DNA of 26,243 nucleotides, taken from Desulfurococcales archaeon. GTDB lineage: Archaea > Thermoproteota > Thermoprotei_A > Sulfolobales > Ignisphaeraceae. The stretch is taken from assembly GCA_027066265.1 (NCBI GenBank), contig JAMOOB010000492.1:1-26243 (forward strand), written 5' to 3'. The notes below the pieces were generated by a model. The model ran no database searches. It was not told the DNA's origin and saw nothing but the letters and a program-made list of their open reading frames with translations. The translations under genes and the position numbers were made by a program. Position 1 is the stretch's first letter; the number at the start of each line of letters is the position of its first letter. Positions 15,062 through 21,832 of this stretch are shown in pieces.

Positions 15062-15484
15062 TTATCTCCAGTGTTGTGGAGGAACGCTATGCCTTACCTT
15101 CCTACCGATCTCATCCCTTAAGCACCACAATCCTTCGAAGGGATCGATTATCACTATCCCTAGATCGTGTGCAAGCCTATCGCTTACGATAACTTCGTGC
15201 TCGCCCGGCATGATGGATGCTACGGCTGGGATCTGGGGACAAGGTCTATCGTCTAGAACGAGTCCTACCCTTAACTGTTCCCTAGCTCGAAAAGCAGCAA
15301 CGCTTCCACCGCCAGCGACTTCGTACGTTGCGATACTGTTCGAAACCTCTATTCCTAGAGCATCGGCTAGAGCTATCGGGATAACTATCTCCGGCTCGAG
15401 ACTCTCGAAACCGCTGTTCACTAGAGCAGACGTTTCAATGCATCTACTCTCCGTGCATATCCTTAGCTTCACTCTGACGCCCAA
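15062..15484 (-). CDS. Retropepsin-like (clan AA) protein
   Basis: 140 residues, single-domain retropepsin-like fold. The N-terminal VRVKLRICTESRC strand leads into SALVNSGFESLEPEIVIPI (20-38) and ALADALGIEV, the layout of 'a.lDTGas...lp...a..lGl'. The second half has PQIPAVASIMPG and IVSDRLAHDLGIVIID, like the second loop of the family. The expected catalytic D-T/S-G reads N-S-G here, so proteolysis by the usual mechanism is doubtful. I recall crenarchaeal single-domain relatives with NSG but could not check. Start TTG 15484 has AGGTG eight bases upstream; an in-frame TGA lies just before it, so no longer start is possible. It sits alone in a gene-poor region. Confidence 0.6.
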   Translation of the reverse strand: MGVRVKLRICTESRCIETSALVNSGFESLEPEIVIPIALADALGIEVSNSIATYEVAGGGSVAAFRAREQLRVGLVLDDRPCPQIPAVASIMPGEHEVIVSDRLAHDLGIVIIDPFEGLWCLRDEIGRKVRHSVPPQHWR

Positions 15485-15801
15485 CGATGTACACCTTAAC
15501 GAGCCTCATCTTACCAATCTTCTTCCTACGGAAAGCCTCGCTAAGTTTCATGGATGTCGCCTCCTCCGTAGTACTCGGTTTACGGAGCTAAACTGCTCTG
15601 AGTCCATGATTAGAGGAACGTTCAAACTACTTGACGTACAGCATCTACACAATCATCGATGGTGGGTACGAGAACGTTGACTCTTCCAACCTCAACTCTT
15701 TTTAGGTCTGTCACGCACTCGTGACAATCCTCGTTCCGAACGTGAGTACTATCCAACCCGCTTCCCTAAGCTTCTTTCCGGGGTGATTCGGGGTGAGCTC
15801 G
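15485..15801. other. Intergenic stretch with short decayed frames
   Basis: No confident gene. The minus strand has two tiny overlapping frames (about 15606-15547, MDSEQFSSVNRVL; about 15551-15444, MKLSEAFRRKKIGKMRLVKV) running into the retropepsin gene; they may be leaders or debris. The plus strand carries a T-run at 15699-15703 and the inverted repeat GTCACG-CACT-CGTGAC at 15710-15725. Confidence 0.35.
15710..15725. repeat. Inverted repeat, 6-bp arms, upstream of the exported-protein gene
   Basis: GTCACG CACT CGTGAC, perfect arms, about 77 bases before ATG 15802, just after a T-run. Operator or terminator hairpin are both possible. Confidence 0.4.
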
Positions 15802-17043
15802 ATGGGTAGATGGGTTAGGGTTGAAGCTCTAGCGAGCTTAATAATCGTAGCGATTGCGTTGAGTTACGTGCACCTGCTAGCGATGATCGAAGATGAGGAA
15901 TGGATTAGTTTCAACGATTACGCTATCGAGGTCGTACTCAATAAGCCTAGCGTATCCGTGGATAGGAATGCTCTAGAAAACACGCTAAGGAATTTAGGAT
16001 TTAGAGAAGTTAGCGAAGATTTTGAAGGATTCGTTCGCCAGGCATGGATAGCGAGGTGGAATCTAGGCGGAGGCGACTGGGTGTATGTACAGATAGAGTT
16101 CCAGAGACTTAGTTGTGAGGAAAGAAGCAAAACGTATCTGGCTATTAGAATACAGGACAAATTCGTATGCAGAGAGAAGAAAGAGGGTTATGAATCCTTC
16201 ACCGTAGAGTTGAACAAAACCATTAGTATCAAACGCGCTTACGAGGTTCTTCGAAAATACGACTTTCAGATACTTAAGTATCTATGTCGAAGACCCTCGA
16301 CTACGAAAGTCAATGTTACTGACTGCATAGTTAGAGGGCTTAGGAACATTAATGGCGTTGATGTAGAGGTACAGATCATAGTTCTCACGACTACAACGAA
16401 TGATTACAGCTATGGCGATACGATGATATGGGTCGTTGTACACAACACCAGCGTTTCCAAAGAACTTACCAGGTTACTTGAAGAAATGTTGAGTCAATTA
16501 GTTGGCGAACGTATCGAAGTATCGTTTACCTTGCATGTCTATCAAGTACCCGTTAGTTGTAAGGCTGTGCATAGCGAAGAGGTTCTGAAGAACGTTCTTC
16601 GACAAGTGTTGATAACGCTCAACAAGTCTAGGGCTATTGTGATTGATGCGAAGACTGTAGAGGAGATACTGGATTCAATTCATATAGGTTACGCTGGGTG
16701 GAACGATAGACTCGTGTATTCTTCGAAACGAAATGGATGGTATCGCTATGGCGAAGTATTTACAGAATTCAACGGGTGCCTAATCAAAACAGTAGAAACG
16801 CTTCCTGTTGAGGATGCCGAAAAGATGTTGGCTAAGCTAGATGCACTACCATTAGTGTCTCCACTCTCAAGCATTGAGAAATCGACGAATACTAGGACCA
16901 CGATAAGCACTGTACATGAATCATCCTCATCAGCTTCGGTTAGCAAACATCGAGGATACTTGAATGCATACATGGCGTTGCTAGCACTAGGTCTCGCGGT
17001 AGCTGTAGCCATAGCTGTGAGAATGATCGTGGCTGGGAAGTAG
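15802..17043 (+). CDS. Exported, C-terminally anchored protein of unknown function
   Basis: 413 residues, no recognised domain. N-terminal signal/anchor VEALASLIIVAIALSYVHLL, a large extracellular part with several N-glycosylation sequons (NKT, NVT, NTS, NKS) and four paired-looking cysteines, a Ser/Thr-rich stalk (SSIEKSTNTRTTISTVHESS, about 358-377) and a C-terminal membrane helix (AYMALLALGLAVAVAIAVRM) with a short cytosolic tail. That is the layout of a surface-anchored pseudoperiplasmic protein. ATG 15802 is chosen over GTG 15793 because GGGGTG sits seven bases before it. Codon use is more AT-rich than its neighbours (many AAA, TTA, AAT), suggesting recent acquisition or fast change. The next gene starts three bases after the stop. 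Confidence 0.7.
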   Translation: MGRWVRVEALASLIIVAIALSYVHLLAMIEDEEWISFNDYAIEVVLNKPSVSVDRNALENTLRNLGFREVSEDFEGFVRQAWIARWNLGGGDWVYVQIEFQRLSCEERSKTYLAIRIQDKFVCREKKEGYESFTVELNKTISIKRAYEVLRKYDFQILKYLCRRPSTTKVNVTDCIVRGLRNINGVDVEVQIIVLTTTTNDYSYGDTMIWVVVHNTSVSKELTRLLEEMLSQLVGERIEVSFTLHVYQVPVSCKAVHSEEVLKNVLRQVLITLNKSRAIVIDAKTVEEILDSIHIGYAGWNDRLVYSSKRNGWYRYGEVFTEFNGCLIKTVETLPVEDAEKMLAKLDALPLVSPLSSIEKSTNTRTTISTVHESSSSASVSKHRGYLNAYMALLALGLAVAVAIAVRMIVAGK

Positions 17044-17045
17044 CT

Positions 17046-17364
17046 ATGCCGATCGTAGATCTAGAGATGGTTAGTGCGTACATCAAGCTCGTGAAGCACG
17101 GCAAACCAGTTACGGTTAGGGAGTTCCAGCGATTGATGAAGTACTCGAGCCCTGGAAAAGCTCAGCGAATGCTAGAGAAGCTGGTTAGGGAAGGTCTCGC
17201 GGTTAGGAATAGCGATAACGAGCTTCGTAGCTACCCCAGCCATCACCTACGCACTGTTGGCAGACATAGATCTCGTTACCCGGATCGTATTCATCGTGAT
17301 CGCCGTACCCAACGTAGTGGAAGCGATTCGCGTAGCTAAGCTCTACCGAGAGCTATCCACCTAA
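17046..17364 (+). pseudogene. Winged-helix protein with membrane tail, apparently frameshifted
   Basis: The first frame gives a winged helix: SAYIKLVKHGKPVTVREFQR then KAQRMLEKLVREGLAVRNSD. After residue 58 that frame turns into Arg/Ser-rich sequence (LRTVGRHRSRYPDRIHRD) and stops at 17339. The +1 frame over the same bases reads VATPAITYALLADIDLVTRI and VFIVIAVPNVVEAIRVAKLY, stopping at TAA 17362-17364. This is a plausible membrane helix plus tail, so a one-base shift between about 17205 and 17232 would restore a 106-residue HTH-membrane protein. Tightly linked to the exported protein upstream, it could be its regulator or signalling partner. Sequencing error, real mutation or programmed shifting cannot be told apart here. 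Confidence 0.6.
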
Positions 17365-17373
17365 ACCAAACCA

Positions 17374-17378
17374 TTTTT
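17374..17378 (+). terminator. T-run after the winged-helix gene
   Basis: aaaccaTTTTTCG, ten bases past the restored TAA stop; oligo-T terminator candidate. Confidence 0.3.
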
Positions 17379-17425
17379 CGAACCTTCCCCGATTCGAATG
17401 CCGTTCATACGTTCTACAAAGATTA

Positions 17426-18457
17426 ATGCTCAGCGATTCGGAGCAATGCATTATAGGTTTCCAGCATTTGCCTAGCTCTGGTCTGAGGAATGTGAACGGA
17501 TCGATACCGTTCGTCGACCGCGTTGAAGAGCTTAGGAAGTTGATGAAGTGGGTTGAGGAAGGTTTCTACCCAGTTCTATTCATCTATGGACCAGAGGGCT
17601 GTGGAAAGACTAGATTGCTTCGCGAACTCGTGTCAAGGATCGTGGATAGAGATGATTGTCTAGCTATATACATCGATGCACAGGAAGTTGTTGATCCTAA
17701 GCGTGCCATCTACGTATCTCGAGACGTTCTAGATATCGTCGCAGACATCGTTTCATCGCTGGTTCAACCCGTCGGCAAAGCTCTCGCCGTGTACCGCGTG
17801 GCGAGGATCCTCGCAGAGCGTAGGGCTAGGGGTAAGCACGTGGTGATAGCTATCGACGATGTTGCTAAGCCTCTGGGGCCAGACATCGTTGAGAGCTACG
17901 CTAAGAAGCTTCTAGATCTCGTCGAAGAACTCGAGAGCATGGGTGCAAGCTCGGTTTTCATCGTTGCTACGAGTAGCGAAGGCGCTTCGATCAAGGTTCT
18001 TGCTAGGCATAACTATGTTTCGCTAACGATGGTATGGAACCTCGATCCAGAGAGCTTCGAATCTCTCCTCAACGTTCTCAAAGCTCCTACCCATCTACGT
18101 GAACGTATCTACGAGCTTCTGGGTGGGAATCCTAGGCTAGCCATAGAGCTCGCGAAGAGGAGATGGAGAATAGATGAGCTCCTTGAAGAGGTTAGGACTA
18201 GGATCGCGGCAACGCTTCTCGATTTCGTGTACGAGTATCGTGAAGAGCTTGCTGAGGTAGTCGAGAACGTTGATAAGCTTACGAAGTACCCAACGATTGC
18301 GAAAACTCTTCTCGAGACGAACCTCGTGATCCCCGTCGTAAGGCCTTGCCTAGGATACACGCCTCCACCGAGCAAAGATCTTGGAATCGGTAGGTACTAC
18401 GCATGGCAAGCCCCGGCATACATGCACGTGCTTCGCGAGCTCCTTCAATCAACCTAG
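17426..18457 (+). CDS. Archaeal AAA/STAND-type ATPase (PF01637-like)
   Basis: 343 residues. IPFVDRVEELRKLMKWV (27-43) is the typical lead-in of archaeal ATPases, followed by Walker A IYGPEGCGKTRLL (53-65), Walker B HVVIAIDDVA (138-147), a sensor-like strand SVFIVATSS (about 175-183) and LLGGNPRLAIELAKR, the lid motif typical of this family; a helical/winged C-terminus follows. Such proteins act as chaperone-like switches or in DNA/mobile-element functions, with specific roles mostly unknown. Start is uncertain: ATG 17426 opens the frame, but GTG 17491, just before the conserved lead-in and after gaggaat, also fits a TATA-like cattatagg at about 17448. Confidence 0.75.
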   Translation: MLSDSEQCIIGFQHLPSSGLRNVNGSIPFVDRVEELRKLMKWVEEGFYPVLFIYGPEGCGKTRLLRELVSRIVDRDDCLAIYIDAQEVVDPKRAIYVSRDVLDIVADIVSSLVQPVGKALAVYRVARILAERRARGKHVVIAIDDVAKPLGPDIVESYAKKLLDLVEELESMGASSVFIVATSSEGASIKVLARHNYVSLTMVWNLDPESFESLLNVLKAPTHLRERIYELLGGNPRLAIELAKRRWRIDELLEEVRTRIAATLLDFVYEYREELAEVVENVDKLTKYPTIAKTLLETNLVIPVVRPCLGYTPPPSKDLGIGRYYAWQAPAYMHVLRELLQST

Positions 18458-18504
18458 GTTCTCTTGCTCGAGGTTCTGGATGCACCAATCCTAGTTCGCT
18501 AGAG

Positions 18505-18720
18505 CTAGGTCGCCAACGTTTCGGGGCACTCGTAGTTCTCTAGACATAGGTTAAGTCTCTTCGCGTAGAGGCACAGGTTCTTTATGTTTACCAGTGCTTT
18601 GGCTCCGTGCTCGGTCTCTATGATGGCGGCTCTACCTATGAGTTTGACCCGTGCTCGTATGCATTCCTTGGGTCGTAGCTCGGTGTAGAGGAGCTCGGTT
18701 ATGTCGTGACTCTTAGACAA
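18505..18720 (-). CDS. Small unknown protein, beta-rich, four Cys
   Basis: 71 residues, not recognised. The core IRARVKLIGRAAIIETEHGA then KALVNIKNLCLYAKRLNLCL looks like a small beta-barrel followed by a helix; cysteines at about 20, 50, 59 and 65. It starts at TTG 18720. Support for being real: it stands alone between two plus-strand genes with no gene antisense to it, a minus TATA element lies at 18761-18767 about 43 bases upstream, and composition is protein-like. No function proposed. Confidence 0.5.
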   Translation of the reverse strand: MSKSHDITELLYTELRPKECIRARVKLIGRAAIIETEHGAKALVNIKNLCLYAKRLNLCLENYECPETLAT

Positions 18721-18760
18721 GGTGTCTACCCGCGATACTTTCGATAGATCTTGGCTGGTG

Positions 18761-18767
18761 TATAAGC
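18761..18767 (-). promoter_or_regulatory. TATA box of the 71-residue gene
   Basis: Minus strand cGCTTATAcacc, about 43 bases before TTG 18720. Confidence 0.4.
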
Positions 18768-18796
18768 GTAGCTTCGCATCGTTGATGGGTCTGACC

Positions 18797-18805
18797 CTTT
18801 ATATG
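18797..18805 (+). promoter_or_regulatory. TATA box of the PA14-like gene
   Basis: ccCTTTATATG, about 41 bases before ATG 18842; a strong SD GGAGGTG follows five bases before the start. Confidence 0.65.
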
Positions 18806-18841
18806 CTGTTCATGGCGGAGGCTCTCCGTGGAGGTGTTTAA

Positions 18842-19537
18842 ATGAGTTTGGTTAGACTTGTATCGGGTCGTGTACCGGGTTTTCGAGCGTACTACTACAT
18901 GGATTCGAAGATCGTTGCTACACGTATAGAGCCTAGGATCGAGCTACACGTACCCGAAGCCGAGAAGGGTCTATCCGTTAGATGGATAGGTTTCGTCAAG
19001 CCACCGTTCTCCTCGACCTACGCACTCGTTATCGATGCTATGGGCAGTGTTCGCGTAAGGATCGGTGGGAAAGAGCTAGGCATTAGAAGGATCGGAGACG
19101 TACTCGTTACGAGACCCGTTCCACTGAATGAAACTGCTTACTACCGTCTCGAGATCGAGTACGACGCTGATACTGATAGCGATGAACCTCCCTACGTAAG
19201 AGTTTCGTGGCTTCGCGGAGACGGCGTGATCGAGATCCTAGACGAGAAGTACGTCTACACGCATTCGAGCAACTTCGTGTACGTATCGGGTCTCAGAGAT
19301 GGTTGCCGTGCTATCCTGCGTAGAGTCGGTATCATAGCGGAAGCCGAGGTACGTAGAGGTCTCGCGGTACTGGACATAGGCGATGTAGAGCCTCCCATCG
19401 AAGCATGCCTAGAGCTCGAATGCAACGGTACGAGGTACCGTATCACGACTCTCAAAGATGTGTGGGGCGGCGATGTGTACAAGCTACTCGATGGATCTAC
19501 ACAAAGCTCGTCGAAGCTCAGCTACGTCGAAACGTAG
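18842..19537 (+). CDS. PA14-like domain protein, no export signal
   Basis: 231 residues. Residues about 10-140 follow the PA14 pattern: RAYYYMDSKIVATRIEPRIE, then SVRWIGFVKPPFSSTYALVI, VRVRIGGKELGI, YYRLEIEYDADTD and YVRVSWLRGDGVIEILDEKY; PA14 is a carbohydrate- or ligand-binding beta-barrel seen in glycosidases, adhesins and toxins. The remaining 90 residues (GLRDGCRAILRRVG and on) are not recognised. There is no signal peptide or membrane helix, unusual for PA14. ATG 18842 has GGAGGTG five bases upstream and its own TATA. The 3' end overlaps the opposing sirtuin-like gene by 54 bases. Confidence 0.65.
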   Translation: MSLVRLVSGRVPGFRAYYYMDSKIVATRIEPRIELHVPEAEKGLSVRWIGFVKPPFSSTYALVIDAMGSVRVRIGGKELGIRRIGDVLVTRPVPLNETAYYRLEIEYDADTDSDEPPYVRVSWLRGDGVIEILDEKYVYTHSSNFVYVSGLRDGCRAILRRVGIIAEAEVRRGLAVLDIGDVEPPIEACLELECNGTRYRITTLKDVWGGDVYKLLDGSTQSSSKLSYVET

Positions 19538-20041
19538 CACCGTAACGTTCAGATCCTCGAACGGGTTCCCGAGCTTCGACACCACAACAACGTTCTTGCC
19601 CATCGATAGCGCTACCGGTACGTAGTCGCTCACCACGCTAAGCAGAGCATCGAGTCCTAGCAAGAGTAGCGTATCTACGATCGAGAAGCACTTGTACACC
19701 TCGTCAGCGATCCTCTTAGGAACTACTTGGTAGAGACCCTTGGATACAGATCCGTAGAGCTCCACGACGTTCTTCCTAACCTCTCTAGCAACACCATTGA
19801 TACACGTAGTCACCACGCATTCGATAGACGATTCGTCGACTACCTTCAGAAGCTCGCGATAGAACCTCTCCAAGCATTCTCTATGCTTCTCAAGAACGCT
19901 GCGAACCTCCTCGATACTCGCTTCGTTTAGCAAGACCTTCGTCTCCTCGTCTAGACACGTAGCGTTGCAGAGCACCAACGCTACCCTACCACGAACAACG
20001 TTGCTCAGCTCTCTACGCAAGGTCTCGAAGCTCAACCCCAT
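19484..20041 (-). CDS. Divergent sirtuin-like (DHS-fold) protein, catalytic His lost
   Basis: 185 residues. The pattern of SIR2 is visible in the second half: ECVVTTCINGVAREV (74-88) where sirtuins have 'vvTQNIDgLh..a', KNVVELYGSV (90-99) where they have 'nViElHGs', then VDTLLLLGLDALLSVVSDYV (122-141) for 'aDlllviGTSL.V.Pa', and GKNVVVVSKLGNP (148-160) for the strand that binds the NAD adenosine. The His of ELHG is Tyr96, the zinc ribbon is missing and GAGIS is not preserved (ALVLCNATC, 21-29). A deacetylase role is therefore unlikely; NAD or nucleotide binding is an inference. ATG 20041 has GGTG eight bases upstream and overlaps the upstream gene by 29 bases. Confidence 0.5.
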   Translation of the reverse strand: MGLSFETLRRELSNVVRGRVALVLCNATCLDEETKVLLNEASIEEVRSVLEKHRECLERFYRELLKVVDESSIECVVTTCINGVAREVRKNVVELYGSVSKGLYQVVPKRIADEVYKCFSIVDTLLLLGLDALLSVVSDYVPVALSMGKNVVVVSKLGNPFEDLNVTVLRFDVAELRRALCRSIE

Positions 20042-20639
20042 CGCTACGCACCTCTACCAACGTAGCTCCCTCCCTACGGATGTTGACCACGATGCAATCC
20101 CTATAGCGATCGATGCACGTAGGTACGAGCTCGTTGATGGAGACCACAACAACGTTCTCGAAACGTTTGGAAGCGCGTTGAAGTAGATCATCTATCTCTA
20201 CACCCATGAACAGCTTTCGTCCAAACAACGAAACTTCGCTACATCTAGATCCACGAGGTGGGTACTGGGAAACCAGTACAAAGGTTCTGCATCTCAGATC
20301 CATCTCTTCGAGGAGCTTCTCGATGCGAGAAACGTTCTGCAACCAATTGAGGGGATCCAGACCAGCGAAACACATCTCTCCACGTTCTACAACGTTGCCG
20401 GGTAGGTACCCATCGATTTCCTTGAGCTTCTTGACTACGTACGTATCGTCCTCGAGAAGGTTTATCCCGAGAACGTTCTTGTCTAGAACTTCGTAGCACT
20501 GACCAACGCCGCACACAATGGTTGGGATACCGAGGTTCTCGACGAGATCCGAAACGTCTTTGCATAGCTCGTAAGGTATTCTGTGTAAGAGTAGAAAGGT
20601 TCTAGACTTCGAAGAGCGTTCGGTAGCTAGGTACGACAC
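20013..20639 (-). CDS. Degenerate metallophosphoesterase-like protein
   Basis: 208 residues resembling the small calcineurin-like phosphoesterases in layout but not in ligands. GYLPGNVVERGEMCFAGLDP (77-96) matches 'GNvD...g..f.GidgS'; TFVLVSQYPPRGSRC (about 119-133) matches 'vLvsHyPPyG...D', and VVVVSINE (about 163-170) sits where 'GHiHe' belongs. The metal-binding His/Asp of each motif are replaced (GNVV for GNxD, SQYPP for SHxPP, SINE for GHxH) and the N-terminal DxH is not seen. So probably not a phosphatase; possibly a ligand-binding or structural partner. GTG 20639; overlaps the PRTase gene by 38 bases upstream and the sirtuin-like gene by 29 downstream. Confidence 0.5.
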   Translation of the reverse strand: MSYLATERSSKSRTFLLLHRIPYELCKDVSDLVENLGIPTIVCGVGQCYEVLDKNVLGINLLEDDTYVVKKLKEIDGYLPGNVVERGEMCFAGLDPLNWLQNVSRIEKLLEEMDLRCRTFVLVSQYPPRGSRCSEVSLFGRKLFMGVEIDDLLQRASKRFENVVVVSINELVPTCIDRYRDCIVVNIRREGATLVEVRSDGVELRDLA

Positions 20640-21315
20640 CTTCGATCGCCTGCTTCCATCGATCGCCGACGCTCAGCAATGCGTAGAGCCCTACTATCTC
20701 TGCCTTAGCCTTGCGGGCGATCTCTACCAATGCAAGTGTTGTTCTACCGCTCCTCACCAAGTCGTCGACTATGAGAGCCCTATCCTCTTCGTCTAGGAGA
20801 TCCTTGGGTACGTAGAGCGATCGTAGCTCGGGTGGATCGTACGACATGTAGGTCGTTTCGTAGAAGTTGCTGTATCCAAGCTCGCGTCTACGCTTGGCTA
20901 CGACCATCTTTATACCGAATCGCTTGGCTATGAGCGTAGCCAGCGGGATTCCATCGACCTCCGTAGTCATGACGCACGTGGGGGAGAACTTCGATGCCCA
21001 TAGCAGCGCGTCTATCGATGCTATGGTAAGGATCTCGACGGAGTAGGCTAAGGGGTACACGTTGACGATGCCACCCTCCTTGACTTGAAGAACGCGAGAC
21101 TTTATCATCTCCAACACTTCGCGGCTCAAGAGCTTGGATATTATTTCGCGAGCGCGGTCAACGCTGGGCTTGACCTCTCCATGTATGTACCTCCATATCA
21201 TCGGCGTCGAGATTCCTAGCAAGCTCTCGAGTTCCCTAAACTTGAAGAACTTCTTCACGCTGTGTAGGAGCTCGATAGCTAGCTCTCTTTCATCGATTCT
21301 CGATACCACGCTCAT
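20602..21315 (-). CDS. HTH-phosphoribosyltransferase regulator, GfcR-like
   Basis: About 237 residues from ATG 21315. An N-terminal lambda-type HTH (FKFRELESLLGISTPMIWRY, then GEVKPSVDRAREIISKLL) is fused to a type I phosphoribosyltransferase domain: VDGIPLATLIAKRFG, then the PRPP loop RALIVDDLVRSGRTT. This is the architecture of archaeal GfcR-type regulators and of PurR-like proteins, which use the PRTase fold to sense PRPP or sugar phosphates. It may keep catalysis, since the acidic pair DD and GRTT are intact. ATG 21315 is preferred to ATG 21336 because the TATA box at 21349-21357 is too close to the latter. First gene of an overlapping three-gene operon. Confidence 0.78.
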   Translation of the reverse strand: MSVVSRIDERELAIELLHSVKKFFKFRELESLLGISTPMIWRYIHGEVKPSVDRAREIISKLLSREVLEMIKSRVLQVKEGGIVNVYPLAYSVEILTIASIDALLWASKFSPTCVMTTEVDGIPLATLIAKRFGIKMVVAKRRRELGYSNFYETTYMSYDPPELRSLYVPKDLLDEEDRALIVDDLVRSGRTTLALVEIARKAKAEIVGLYALLSVGDRWKQAIEGVVPSYRTLFEV

Positions 21316-21348
21316 ACACGACTCACTCAGGCGCATAACGATGCTAAG

Positions 21349-21357
21349 GTTTTAAAA
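21349..21357 (-). promoter_or_regulatory. TATA box of the PRTase operon
   Basis: Minus strand ggcTTTTAAAAcc; expected transcription start about 21328, giving a short leader to ATG 21315. It makes ATG 21336 unlikely. Confidence 0.6.
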
Positions 21358-21423
21358 GCCTAGCTGATGTCGAGATCTAGCACCAACAGAGATGAAAGCC
21401 CTTAACGACGTTCTTCGAAAACT

Positions 21424-21705
21424 CTACACCTCTACACCGGCAGCCATAGCTATCCCAACGAGTTTCCTCTTAGCGATCACGCTCGCTGTCAGCTCTATGA
21501 GTCGATCTATCGCGTAGTCCTCGTCGAAACAATCCACGAAACCTTCTTCCTCGACCACGATCCCGCACTCCGAGCTAGTTAAATCGAATAGAAGGTTTAT
21601 CCTCGCGTACCTAGAGATGTGTCTGCGAGCCTTGCCTACGATTCTAAGGCATTGAACCAGGGCCTCGGGATCCCTACCCTGTACAACGAATGTCACGGAC
21701 TCCAT
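21424..21705 (-). CDS. Small unknown conserved-looking protein
   Basis: 93 residues from ATG 21705, not recognised. Compact alpha/beta composition: ESVTFVVQGRDPEALVQCLR, then RYARINLLFDLTSSECGIVV, an acidic loop EEEGFVDCFDEDYAID, and a C-terminal helix ASVIAKRKLVGIAMAAGVEV. Cysteines at three places, no CxxC. TTG 21720 opens the frame, but the TATA core at 21725-21730 predicts transcription starting almost at ATG 21705, so a leaderless start there fits best. Divergent from the winged-helix gene at 21833. Confidence 0.55.
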   Translation of the reverse strand: MESVTFVVQGRDPEALVQCLRIVGKARRHISRYARINLLFDLTSSECGIVVEEEGFVDCFDEDYAIDRLIELTASVIAKRKLVGIAMAAGVEV

Positions 21706-21724
21706 CGAGATCCCGATCAATACA

Positions 21725-21730
21725 CTTATA
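21725..21730 (-). promoter_or_regulatory. TATA box of the 93-residue gene
   Basis: Minus strand ggcTATAAGtg, centred about 23 bases before ATG 21705, implying a leaderless mRNA. Confidence 0.5.
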
Positions 21731-21768
21731 GCCGCATATGATTAGAAGAGCGATGCGTCTCATCAAGA

Positions 21769-21777
21769 CTTATAAAC
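21769..21777 (+). promoter_or_regulatory. TATA box of the winged-helix gene
   Basis: gaCTTATAAAC, followed by a transcript start expected near 21798 and a very strong SD GGGGGGTGAG just before ATG 21833. Both suggest high expression. Confidence 0.65.
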
Positions 21778-21832
21778 CCTACCCCTAAATACTCTCCGGG
21801 TATAGGGAGAAAAGCGTTTCGGGGGGTGAGCG

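Noticed and set aside
14639..15121. Plus-strand open frame of 160 codons after hmgA
   Set aside because: No recognisable motif, no SD or TATA, overlaps the opposing retropepsin 3' end, and looks like the complement of a membrane-protein frame.
14907..15680. Plus-strand open frame of 257 codons
   Set aside because: It lies antisense across the whole retropepsin-like gene and has low-quality composition; a shadow frame.
18458..18504. tRNA-like 3' end 'tctggatgcacca'
   Set aside because: No cloverleaf can be built around it; no T-arm or anticodon arm found on either strand.
21361..21420. C/D-like series ctgatgt...caga...gatgaaa
   Set aside because: Boxes match poorly and there is no D box at proper spacing; the TATA there belongs to the opposite-strand PRTase operon.
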